From Balanoglossus misakiensis (lineage: Eukaryota > Hemichordata): a DNA stretch of 64,000 nucleotides. Below, piece after piece: positions 28,901-38,000 of the stretch. Position 1 is the stretch's first letter; the number at the start of each line of letters is the position of its first letter. Made by a program: the position numbers and the translations under genes. Where the stretch lies: positions 6,634,001-6,698,000 of the forward strand of contig CM082580.2 in the NCBI GenBank assembly GCA_040954595.2, in the 5' to 3' direction. The notes under the pieces were generated by a model, which saw nothing but the letters and a program-made list of their open reading frames with translations, was not told where the DNA came from and did not search any database.

Positions 28901-31900
28901 ATCAACACTGACTGTTATGCTTTTTCACAGGCACTTATGACAGGCCGTGTGGCGTGGGCACCGAGTTTCGGTGCGTTACAGACAAACGTTGCGTGCCAAT
29001 CTATCAGTACTGCGACTATAAGAAGGACTGCAACGATGGCTCTGATGAAGACAAGTGTGGTGAGTTATTGGCAAAAATTCAGTTTTCGAGGAAAATGCTT
29101 CGTATACGTAAGAACTAGGAGGTGTGAAGTTTTGCTGTGGATTCGCTGTTTATAAAATTCACAGTTGAACAGGGGATTTTGTAAAAATTTTAAGACAGTA
29201 ACGTGTACACCAAAACATTCACCATTTTTCTCTCCACCAGTTGTGAAACCGGGCGATTGCCACTGTGATAATCCAACACCCTCCTGCGACTGGGAGCAGT
29301 ACGATGACGATGAATTTGATTGGAGCATTGGAAAGAAAACACCCAGCAACTCTTCGGGTGCACCTGTAGACCATACAACAGGCAATGCCTCCAGTAACAG
29401 TAAGTGATTTCACCTCTTGTGTCATACAATATCAAAGATAGAAATTTGGTGACTGCATAAAAGTACAAGACTTTACCCTGCCTAGAATATCGAAGATTCT
29501 GTCGTCATTCTATTTAGTAGGTGATTGCATAAAATATTAAAGTCAACACAGCCAATCATCAGCCTTTCCGCATCCACAGTATTTGCCAGATTGTTGATTT
29601 GCTAGCTGTACATTTCTTTCTCTCTCTATGCAATCTCTGAGATGCTGATGACTCTGTCTTTCAATCGACAGGTAACTTCTACTTTGTGGACAGCACCACT
29701 CAGTCAGAAAGCTACATGGCGCGAATCGCAACACCCACATATGCAATGTTTCCAGCCAGTAAGAACCTGTGTACCATCAGGTTCTTTTATCACATGTACT
29801 CCAAGATCGACGGAATGGGAACTCTGAAAGTAAGTCTGTACTCGCTATTGTGAATTTTGAACTTTGTCAAAGGTCACCCAAATGAAAATCTGCGATTGGG
29901 TAGATCACAATTTTCCGTGTAAACTGTGAACATGTATGCTCCCTGAGATATAGGCCACTTTCTCTCCATTCATACATGTACCTTTAATAAACATCATGTT
30001 AACATTTTCAGGTGTACACCGAGTCCAAAACGGACAACAATCAACGACTGCTGATGTGGCATCGCAGTGGTAACCAAGGAAACCAGTGGAATTACGCCAA
30101 CGTTGTGATTGGCAATCCCCATGACTACAAGGTAGTGTTCGAAGCCATCATGGGGGAAAAATATGCGTCGGACATTGCCATTGACGATATTACATTTACA
30201 GCATCCTGCGCAAATCCAGGTACGTGCTTTGTTGATTTTTTTCATTTTTCAATTCATCTTATTTTTATTCAAAAGAAAATTTTGGTATGATAAGATTTTA
30301 AATAGTTTTTTCTTGTAATTTTTTTTATTTCATAGACAACAGCACCCAACTTCCACCAGGCCTGTGTGAACGCAATCAGTTTTACTGCGTGGGCGATAAT
30401 CTTTGCATTCCACAGTCATGGGTTAATGACGGTAACATCGACTGTCCAGTGGATTGCTATGACGAAGAGCAGTATAGATTTCAGTGTGGTGAGTTATTCG
30501 GATTCCGGGGTGCAACAACAATAATGGTGGTAGTTATAATTGCTGGACAGAACAATAGTTAGGTGGTTTGGTTGCATGTCATTCAGTTTTAAGGGCAGCT
30601 TATATGTCATAGCTAAACACAGATTCATCAATTAAATATAGCTGTGAACAGCAATAAGCGGGTTTCGAGACACTACTAGCCCTATTGGTTCGCCTGGAGA
30701 TAGATTGGTGCATATTTAATTACTGCATTAGTTGTTCTATCACTCCAAATGCCAAGGGTGTATGTGCTGTGGATGCTGAGATGTGGAAAAGTAGGTCAAA
30801 GGTCACGTGAGGTCACGCTTAATATGAGCAGAAAATGTTTACGCTATACTGGTCCATGTCAAACAAAAACCAGACCTGTAGCCCTACTGGTTTGCCTGGA
30901 ATTAGGTATGCACATAATTAATGAGTTAGGCAGGTGTCACAGGTGACTCTAAAATTTGGCTTCTTATTTTGGTCCCGTCCACCCAAACACCTAAGCTGTA
31001 CCTGCTCTGGATGCCGAGATATGTGAAAGTAGGTCAAAGGTCACCCAAGGACATCCAAAGTTTGGGAAAAAAAATTGTCCCCATACTGGTCCATGTCCGA
31101 CAAAAACCAGACCTGTGGCCCTATTGGGTTGCCTGGAATTAGGTATGCACATAGTTAATGAGTTAAGCAGGTGTCACAGGTGAGCCTTAAATTTGGCTTC
31201 TTATTTTGGTCCCGTCCACCCAAACACCTAAGCTGTACCTGCTCTGGATGCCGAGATATGTGAAAGTAGGTCAAAGGTCACCCAAGGACATCCAAAGTTT
31301 GGGAAAAAAATTGTCCCCATACTGGTCCATGTCCGACAAAAACCAGACCTGTAGCCCTATTGGTTTGCCTGGAATTAGGTATGCACATAGTTAATGAGTT
31401 AAGCAGGTGTCACAGGTGAGCCTTAAATTTGGCTTCTTATTTTGGTCCCATCCACCCAAACACCTAAGCTGTACCTGCTCTGGATGCTGAGGTATGCGAA
31501 AGTAGGTCAAAGGTCACCCAAGGTCACCCAAAATTTGGGGGAAAAATTTGACCCCATACTGGTCCATGTCCGACAAAAACCAGACCTGTAGCCCTATTGG
31601 TTTGCCTGGAATTAGGTATGTACATAGTTAATGAGTTAAGCAGGTGTCACAGGTGAGCCTTAAATTTGGCTTCTTATTTTGGTCCCATCCACCCAAACAC
31701 CTAAGCTGTATCTGCTCTGGATGCTGAGATATGCGAAAGTAGGTCAAAGGTCACCCAAAATTTGGGGAAAAAATTTGACCCCATACTGGTCCATGTCCGA
31801 CAAAAACCAGACCTGTAGCCCTATTGGTTTGCCTGGAATTAGGTATGCACATAATTAATGAGTTCAGCAGGTGTCACAGGTGAGCCTTAAATTTGGCTTC

Positions 31901-32521
31901 TTATTTTGGTCCTATGCTGCAGACTATTGCACCGACCAGAATTCTACAAAACTATGTGGCCATAGCTTAAGTATAGTGGAATAAGTATAGGTATAGATTT
32001 CATAAAAAAAATTAATATAAAAAAATCGGTCGATTTTCCATATTATTTTTTCCAGTTGGAACTGATTGTCGGAAGGTAGGCTAGCTGCACACAAAATTTG
32101 AAGCTGATCAGCCCAGCGGATGTTGAGATATTGGGCATAAATCTAAAATCCTAGGGGGCCATTGCTTAACCATGGAAAGTATAGGCCAATGGCTGGGTCC
32201 AATGGTCATGGAAAATATGAAAAATAATGCTTTAAAAATCATCTCCTCAAAATCGGCAAGGACTTAGACATTGAAATTTGGCATATAGGACCCTGGCCAT
32301 ATGGTCCACAAAGTTTCTGAACAGAATTTGGATTCTTCATTTTTTATGCAAATTAGACCAATTTAAAAGTTTAAATCCAAGATGGCTGCCAGGTCATGTG
32401 ACCTGTTGCCATAGTGACATGATCAAAAAATTACTTGCTTTGAGTTTTACCTATGAGCCAAATTTCAAGTCATTGGGTGCAACGGTCTTCGAATAGCGGC
32501 TGTTTTTAAAAGTGGGAAGAA

Positions 32522-32561
<40 letters not shown>

Positions 32562-34126
32562 CAACACGATTTCAAGAGGGTTTCGAGACCCCTCTGGTCT
32601 CGAAACCCTAATGATAAAATACTTTGTTTTTTTTATCAGAATTGGCTGCTCCTCAGATTGGTGACAGCGGACCTGCAACAAGTGAGTAGTTTTCGTTTGA
32701 AAGAAATTTTCAAACAAAGATTTCTCTTAAACTAGCAAAGAAAAAAGTGGAATCACTTCATAAACGAAAAGTTCTGAAAACTTTGAACTCAAAGCGAGGC
32801 CAATGGGGAAAGTTGACCAATCAGATCAAGGGGATTTCCCAGTCCTTTCTGTGAGTTCAAACTCATGATGGCTGCATGGGGGTGCTAGACTTATGAAAAG
32901 GGTATATTACTGTCCCCAAACATTTTCTGAAACAACCAGGGAAAAAACAAAAGTTCATGATTCATAAAATGTTCTCTCTGCAGATGTGGGTCCGATAGCT
33001 GGTGGTGTTATTGGTGGATTGGTGGCTGCCGCTCTCATCATCTTGCTGATAGCGTTTGCAGTCAAGAAGATCAGAGACAAGTAAGTCATGCCATTTGCTC
33101 AGATCGATTTATAGGATGTCACAGAAAAATAAACACACACTGGAAATACAGCATGCACAGAAAAGACAATGCAATACACAGACAACCTTTTGTTTTCCTT
33201 TTGTTTCCCAATAAACAGTTCTGTGCACTAAAGGGGGATATTGTTTATCTGACTATAGAAGTGCTCACATGAAGTAAGATGGGTCTTTAAGAAAGTATCC
33301 CACAAAGCTAATCACATGCTTTTGCTTCTTGGCTGTGTACAGGGGCGGTGCATCTTTCAATATGCCTTCTTTTACTTTTGGAAATAAATCAGATGACAAG
33401 GTTTGTAGTCTTCAAATTGTGTTCATATACATGTAGTATACAAAATCTGGACCCCAAAACAACGGATGGGTCTTTAATATGTTGTGGAAATGGTCTTTGA
33501 TTCTTTTGTGTTTCTTTCGTAAATCTGGATGAATTTTGCACCGATTTTTGAGATCTCTTGAACTTCTGCCGTGTAACATGAAAACTATTGAAATACCAAT
33601 TGTACAGTTTTTTTCTCTTTGTTGAATTCTATTTTCTGGTGCATATAGGTTCGCATGAGTGAAGTGATAAAAGAAGAATTTGATTCTCCACCTGAGTTAC
33701 CCGGGGTAGGTGAATTTTTTAATTGTCAATCTTGTGGTTGTATATGTACAGACCACTTCCAGTGTTGACCATCTGATTAAACAGTATGTCTCTTCTTTGT
33801 TTTCAAAAAGATTCCTGACACACTTCAGTATATCAAAGAATTAAAAGGTTTTGAGCACTGTCAATTTTTTTCTGAAAAATCCCCCTGAGGTGCCTACTTT
33901 CCTTAAAAATAACACATTCTGCAGTAGTTGTGTATTTGACCAATAGCAGTAGCCGATAGATTATAAAATGAGTCGAAACAGCCAATCATCAACTTTGGTC
34001 CATTGACAGGGTGGCCAGGACCCATACTCTGTCGACAACCCAGTGTATGAAGGAAGTGTGGAGAGCTTTGAACCACTCCCACAACCGAAAATTCCAGCAA
34101 GTGGACCATCAGAGTCCATGGCCTGA
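7965..34126 (+). CDS. Large MAM/LDL-receptor-A transmembrane receptor (complete, 46 exons)
   Basis: The inferred protein has 2489 residues and exon lengths sum to 7470 bases. Exon 1 (7965-8013) encodes a hydrophobic signal peptide, [17 protein letters not shown], and ends in phase 1. Then follow six MAM domains (10884-18601), a Pro/Thr linker and mixed LDLa/MAM modules (19928-27197), and the terminal cassette (28006-34126) with membrane span and NPVY tail: 12 MAM and 7 LDLa-type modules in all. Almost every domain is bounded by phase-1 introns, the usual signature of exon-shuffled extracellular proteins. It should be a type I surface protein with a huge extracellular region. The architecture resembles MALRD1-like proteins of animals, and related MAM/LDLa proteins occur widely in marine invertebrates; the function here is not known. 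The same cassette occurs upstream (3-4885) and downstream (35043-39844). Confidence 0.93.
8014..10883 (+). other. First intron of the large receptor gene
   Basis: A long intron of 2870 bases follows the signal-peptide exon (donor GTAAGT at 8014, acceptor CAG ending 10883). It has a 14-base poly-G run at 10368-10381. I see no coding exon or structured element in it. As the first and longest intron it is the natural place for regulatory sequence, but I can point to none. Confidence 0.6.
10884..14182 (+). CDS. Receptor exons 2-9: MAM domains 1-3
   Basis: Exons 10884-11024, 11323-11440, 11630-11871 (MAM1); 12012-12140, 12567-12917 (MAM2); 13211-13360, 13696-13952, 14098-14182 (MAM3). Each MAM opens with a Cys-x-Phe-Glu motif ([35 protein letters not shown]) and closes with an acidic (I/F)DD(I/V/F) strand and a final Cys. 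MAM2 is the odd one: GG replaces GW after the second Cys, and its second half is one exon. The three domains form a unit that recurs at 14686-18601 with nearly the same exon sizes. MAM domains mediate homophilic or heterophilic adhesion in meprins and receptor tyrosine phosphatases; no specific partner can be inferred. Confidence 0.92.
14686..18601 (+). CDS. Receptor exons 10-17: MAM domains 4-6 (duplicate of 1-3)
   Basis: Exons 14686-14829, 15180-15297, 16078-16322 (MAM4); 16461-16595, 16831-17175 (MAM5); 17539-17679, 18081-18343, 18517-18601 (MAM6). Lengths 144/118/245, 135/345 and 141/263/85 mirror 141/118/242, 129/351 and 150/257/85 of MAM1-3, including the phase-2 split inside the Trp codon of FWYHMYG in MAM1 and MAM4. 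MAM5 shares the unusual CGG of MAM2. The six domains therefore arose by duplication of a block of three, not by single-domain steps. A palindromic MITE lies in the intron 15298-16077. Confidence 0.92.
15414..15446. repeat. Dispersed repeat fragment (copy 1)
   Basis: A block centred on ATTGGGTAGATCA and preceded by CACCCAGTGAAAATCTG recurs with few changes at about 29876-29908, in another intron of the same gene. It is a short interspersed repeat of unknown class. Confidence 0.6.
15548..15970. mobile_element. Palindromic MITE-like element with 14-base terminal inverted repeats
   Basis: The ends are ATTAAGGATGTACG (15548-15561) and its exact complement CGTACATCCTTAAT (15957-15970). An inner 22-base perfect inverted repeat pairs 15711-15732 with 15852-15873 (core GGGGTCACCGCGCT), and other inner segments also pair loosely, so the whole 423-base element could fold into a long hairpin. 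No transposase frame is present, so it is non-autonomous. It lies in the intron before the second half of MAM4. I cannot assign a superfamily; the target duplication is unclear. Confidence 0.82.
17300..17400. repeat. Dispersed repeat family, fragment
   Basis: Contains GGTCTAAAATTAGGG-like and ACCACATTTT blocks shared with longer copies at about 20010-20225 and 46880-47040. Intronic; no coding capacity. Confidence 0.5.
18602..19927 (+). other. Intron between MAM6 and linker exon
   Basis: A 1.3-kb intron bounded by GTAAGC and CAG. I see no exon, RNA gene or clear repeat in it. Confidence 0.6.
19928..27197 (+). CDS. Receptor exons 18-34: linker, LDLa 1-5 and MAM 7-10
   Basis: Exons 19928-19966 (linker), 20309-20437 (LDLa1), 20720-20875, 21131-21393, 21792-21999 (MAM7 plus LDLa2), 22395-22544, 22821-22918, 23055-23225, 23535-23631 (MAM8), 23994-24173 (Pro-rich linker plus LDLa3), 24473-24906, 25118-25202 (MAM9), 25378-25500 (LDLa4), 25701-25850, 26143-26246, 26504-26674, 26948-27197 (MAM10 plus LDLa5). 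LDLa modules keep six Cys and an acidic calcium site such as CSDSSDE or CGDYSDE. The linker [17 protein letters not shown] before LDLa3 looks like a mucin-type O-glycosylation stretch. The MAM9 exon is exceptional because it fuses what are two or three exons elsewhere. MAM10-LDLa5 is the counterpart of the first two exons in the window. Confidence 0.92.
20010..20225. repeat. Dispersed repeat family, longer copy
   Basis: Shares an ordered series of blocks with 46880-47040 (ACTTGTCAT, TTTTTCCA, AAAACTTG/AGACCTGAAGAC, TTGGTCTA-AATTAAG) and ends in CGAAAGGGTTAA. The copies are diverged. Non-coding, intronic here. Confidence 0.55.
21403..21582. mobile_element. 180-base MITE with 18-base TIRs and 9-base target duplication
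   Basis: The terminal inverted repeats are TAGACTCTCTCACAGCCC (21403-21420) and its exact complement (21565-21582). They are flanked by a perfect direct repeat GTCAGTGTT (21394-21402 and 21583-21591). A 9-base target duplication with long TIRs fits Mutator-like non-autonomous elements; no transposase is present. The left copy of the duplication is the splice donor of exon 21131-21393, so the element inserted nine bases into the intron and duplicated the donor. Confidence 0.93.
22000..22055. repeat. (GTGA)n microsatellite starting on a splice donor
   Basis: About 14 perfect GTGA units begin exactly at the donor GTGAGT of the exon ending 21999, so the repeat expands the donor consensus itself. 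Looser GTGAGTCAGT-like variants continue to about 22190. Confidence 0.95.
24230..24400. repeat. TTGA/TTAA low-complexity tract
   Basis: An imperfect array of TTGATTGATTGA, TTATTGATT and TTAATTAATTAA units in the intron before exon 24473. Simple-sequence DNA only. Confidence 0.8.
27198..28005 (+). other. Intron before terminal cassette B
   Basis: An 808-base intron with donor GTGAGT and acceptor CCCAG. It has small CA and GCATGCATG runs but no visible exon. Its donor is the likely shared splice point if cassettes B and C are alternative 3' ends. Confidence 0.6.
28006..34126 (+). CDS. Receptor exons 35-46: terminal cassette B (MAM11-LDLa6-MAM12-LDLa7-TM-tail)
   Basis: Exons 28006-28146, 28275-28619, 28931-29059, 29241-29399, 29672-29829, 30012-30219, 30336-30488, 32640-32681, 32984-33080, 33343-33400, 33649-33705, 34010-34126. 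The last LDLa-like module has [11 protein letters not shown] and WVNDG with [11 protein letters not shown] instead of the usual DGSDE-x-x-C end. The membrane span begins [12 protein letters not shown] and is followed by KKIRDK. The tail has KGGASF, a [12 protein letters not shown] segment and YSVDNPVYE. NPxY motifs bind PTB-domain or clathrin-adaptor proteins in LDL-receptor relatives, so endocytosis or signalling is plausible but unproven. The 2.15-kb intron 30489-32639 carries a repeat-bearing mobile element. Confidence 0.93.
29876..29908. repeat. Dispersed repeat fragment (copy 2)
   Basis: Matches about 15414-15446 closely (ATTGGGTAGATCA core). Intronic. Confidence 0.6.
30740..31915. repeat. 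237-base tandem array, about five units
   Basis: GGTCCCRTCCACCCAAACACC marks units at 30971, 31208, 31444 and 31681, with a truncated unit at 31908 and a diverged first unit before 30971. Spacing is 236-237 bases. Each full unit contains AGGTCAAAGGTCA. The middle units are nearly identical to each other, so the array homogenised recently. Confidence 0.92.
30793..31753 (+). promoter_or_regulatory. Five DR1 nuclear-receptor-like motifs inside the tandem array
   Basis: AGGTCAAAGGTCA, a perfect direct repeat of AGGTCA with one-base spacing, occurs at 30793-30805, 31031-31043, 31268-31280, 31504-31516 and 31741-31753. DR1 is the consensus for RXR, HNF4, COUP-TF and PPAR-RXR receptors. Whether these copies are bound is unknown; they may simply reflect the repeat unit. 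Confidence 0.55.
32521..32556. repeat. (TAA)n microsatellite
   Basis: About a dozen ATA/TAA triplets just before the right-hand hairpin of the mobile element. Confidence 0.9.
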
Positions 34127-34735
34127 GTGGAGTAAACATAGACGAACCACCAAATGCAATAATGGCAGGTCTGCCGTCCCGCAAGAGACGCTGCACATTG
34201 GAGGATAGAATTAACAACCAACCAAGACTGCAATAATATTATATTTTATGTATATGTGCATTTTTATTCAGAGTTTTATTGCAATGAATACAGAGTACTA
34301 CTGATTAGAAAAAATTAGTAATTTTACCATGAATTTTCCTTTTTTGATGAACTTGACGATAAACTGATTTAAAGATGTAAATTTGTGTACCATACCATTT
34401 ACCCCTTTTCAAAAATTATTGGAGCATCCCTCGTCCAAAAACTGAAGTTGGTCAGAATAAACAGAGTAAACAGTCACATAAATGGTGTCCCCATTTTGGA
34501 AACTTGAATGTCATGTTGATATAACTTTGCAAAAACAAGCTCTCGAACTTCACTCAGATCTATACTCTGCAGAAAGAAAAGTTAGATTTTCGGCTTTTTG
34601 TAAATTTTGGTGAAGGAGGGTTTCAATATGACATTCACTGAAAAAAAATGTGTGATATTTTATAGAAACTTTTTGGCAGATCAGTAATAATTTCTTGTCC
34701 ATGTTTGGGAATATTTGTTTGTATCTTTCAAGATA

Positions 34736-34741
34736 AATAAA
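34736..34741 (+). terminator. Candidate poly(A) signal after cassette B
   Basis: AATAAA lies about 610 bases after the stop at 34126 and only about 300 bases before the first exon of cassette C. Confidence 0.5.
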
Positions 34742-35042
34742 CTTTGTCGAAGCAAAACTACTTCTAGTCTGACTGTTTGTTGTTGTTGTTGTTATGTGTG
34801 TGTGTACATGCATACATACTCTGAGCAGGAACATGTGTTGCCAATATCTGGACAGGTAGGTCAGTTGCCATGGTAATCTGTTTCAATATGTTGCCATGAT
34901 AACAATTGATCTTGATGAATTTTTAAGTACAATGTAACTAATTAATTTGCTTTGCTTATCATAGCTGCTGTTCAAATATAAAATCAATGTCTTTTTTTCA
35001 ATTTTTTTTTCTGAAATTAATACCCGTTTTATTTCTTCCTAG

Positions 35043-38000
35043 GCATATCATGCGACTTTGAATCAGGATTATGTGGTTGGTTCAACGCCCTTAGCGACAC
35101 TTTCAACTGGACGATCGGTCAGAATTACACACCCTCTGTGAACACAGGACCCTTATCAGATCACACTCTGGGCACCGAATTGGGTATGTTGAATTTGAAC
35201 TATTTCTATTTTTGCATTTTAAAGCAAACATTTCAAACAAGTTTATACAGTATTAACACACGGTGACAATGAAGAACCAACTCCAAACATTTCTGAACTG
35301 ATTGATTATGTAAAGAAGACAATAGAATGTAAGGTACTGTCATTTGAGGGCATGGACTCGTGGAGGTATATACAGAGCTCAGTCAAACGACCGTACCTTA
35401 CAATACAAAACTTTAACCCTTTCATCCCCATGTCCCTGTCCGTGGGTTGCACCGTGCCATTGAAAACCATGGGATTCAGGTATAATTTGTAAAACGTTTG
35501 GGTAAATCATAACTGAAGACTGAACGTTCACTTCTGCAGGTCATTACATGTACATAGAGGCCTCCACCGGTTCTCCCAGGGCCAGAGCTCATTTGCGAAC
35601 CCTTCCTCTGCAGCACAGCGGGTACGACTGCAAGCTGACGTTCTGGTACCACATGTACGGCGCCACCATGGGAACGCTGTCTGTCTTCGTCAAGTACGGA
35701 GGCAAGTCGGAACTCCTGTGGAGTCTCTCCGGCGATCAGGGCGAACAGTGGATGCAGGCGATGGTCGATATCGGGCAGAGGGACGAGTTCATTTTGATCA
35801 TACAGGGAGAAAAGGGAACGAGTTACACAGGCGACATGGCCATTGATGATCTTCAGTTCCAAAACTGCGCTGACAGTAAGAGAGTTTTTTGTAATCTTTT
35901 CATGTTTCTTGAGAAGTGCGACTTCCATGGAAATGGCATTGCTAGGGCACCATCTGTACTTACCGGTGTTCTAGTCCCGCTTGCCAAACCTCGAACCTGC
36001 ATCAGGGCTTGAATGCAAAGGTGCATGTAGTATATCGTGAGCAGCAAAGCCGCAATACCCGTTCAGGGTCCGGCAAGCCAGACTATATTTTTTTTCTGTA
36101 TTTTCTTCAGCACTGACCTTATTGTTGACATTTGAAGTTACAAAAATTGCTACAGTGGAACATCATTCAGAGCTTTTTCTTTTATCATGAACCCATGTTT
36201 CATGCCAATATGGATATATGATCATTTTGTTGTTTTTGTTGTTTTTTTCAGTGGCTTATGAAAGGCCATGTGTGGATGGTGAATTCCAGTGCCTTGATAC
36301 ACATTGCATTCCATCAGATGAAGTGTGCGATTACCGACCGGACTGCCATGACTCATCAGATGAACAGAATTGTGGTAAGGACATGCGTTGTCAAGCTTAT
36401 TATTGCCATGGTTACATATTTATCACTGCTCATCTGAGTCTATGTCAGTACCATTGCATTTCTGACTTAATTGTGTGAACAATCAAACCAAACACAATCC
36501 ATCTATATATAACAGACATGTTCCTTTTACATGGCAAATCCACGTTCAGAAAATATGTATTCCAAAAAGACAGATTCCTGTCGTGTAGTATTTAATTGCT
36601 AAGAGCACCTCAAAGCACATTCCCTTTTTTTCATCCAACAGTTGTCAAACCAGGAGACTGTCACTTTGACGAACAGAATCCCCTCTGCAACTGGGTGCAG
36701 CCAGATGATGACGACTTTGACTGGATGGTTGGCTCATCGACGCCTAGCAACTCCTCAGGTCCTTCCTTCGATCACACCAACTCCATGGACAATGGCACCA
36801 CCAGTGTCTTCAGTGAGTAAACACTGGATAGGTGTTATTCTTTCCAGTTTGTCAGTGTAGTTGTGAGAAAATGCCAGTGATACTTTGTCTTTCATCTGAG
36901 ACAGTACAGCTCTAAAGAATACAAGATTGAGTCATTTTCGTGTTTTTTTGTACAGGTCAATTTGCCTATGTCGACAGCTCAGTCGGAATGGAAAGCAAGG
37001 TGGCAAGAATTTCAACACCAAACACTGCGGTATTCCCAGCTAGTAAGGATGTGTGTATTATGAGATTCTGGTATCACATGTATGCTACAGTGGATGGAAT
37101 GGGTACACTTAGAGTAAGTAACCTTGACTGTTAATTAATCGTGGATAAAATTGAAATGAGTGAATGGTTCGGATGTTATGGGGGAAAAAAGGAGGGAAAA
37201 GTTCAACTAACAGTATATGGACAAGGAGAATTGTCTGTGCAGTGACTGTAAACCGTCATTGTGTTAGATATGCTAAGGAATCATGTACTAGAATGTAATT
37301 GGTCAAAAGTGCATATATGCAAATTAGTCAGGTGACCAGTATTCACCAATCATGAAAAGGCTGAATATATCCACCCTATTTCCACAAATTCATGCATTCT
37401 CAAAATAGATAAGTATGGCCAAGTTTTGCTAGACATTGCTTTGTTAATTGTATCAGCTATCAGGCACCATTCACCAAAACTTTCAAAAATGAACCGCAAT
37501 TATACATTTTTATTTATATTTCACACAATGCGCAGGTTTACACAGAGTCCAACGTCACCAATTCCCAAAGACTATTGATGTGGCATCGGACTGGGAACAT
37601 GGGGGATCAGTGGAACTATGCCAGCGTCGTGATTGGCAATCCCCTTGATTACAGAGTGGTGTTTGAAGCAATTATGGGGGAGAAGTACACATCAGATATT
37701 GCCATTGACGATATCACCTTCACTCCATCGTGTTTGAATCCAGGTAAAAGAAATTCATTCCTGCATGGGCATTTCTTCCGTGAATAATTAAGAGAACGTT
37801 ATCATGCATATTCATATCAGTATAGAGTTCAATTTTCTTAGGCTATAAGCAGCAAACTCCTTCCTCTCAATCTTTCCAAAAAATCTTCATATTAAACAAG
37901 AGTATCTTTTGACCAACAGCAACACAAGGTAATTGATACATTTCAGTATATTTTGATATTATACTGCAAAGCCATAAATGCGATGTTTGTGTCTGATTCT

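Larger units (their letters stand above)
30660..32608. mobile_element. Non-autonomous Helitron-like (Helentron/HINE-type) element, tentative
   Basis: The left end is GGGTTTCGAGAC (30660-30671). The right end is a 14-base perfect stem, AGGGTTTCGAGACC...GGTCTCGAAACCCT, with a 5-base loop at about 32576-32608, so the left terminal sequence recurs inside the right hairpin. Between them lie a 237-base tandem array, about 0.6 kb of unique AT-rich sequence and a TAA microsatellite (32521-32556). A terminal repeat echoed in a 3' hairpin and internal tandem repeats are features of Helentron-derived elements, but no target duplication or Rep/helicase gene is visible, so the class is an inference. Confidence 0.6.

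Noticed and set aside
30740-31915. Regular repeats that might suggest a CRISPR-like array
   Set aside because: Units of 237 bases are directly contiguous, with no unique spacers, in an intron of an animal gene. It is a minisatellite.
34127-35042. Private promoter and signal-peptide exon for cassette C
   Set aside because: No hydrophobic leader with a phase-1 donor is visible; frames there are short and lack signal-peptide character. Transcript data could still overturn this.
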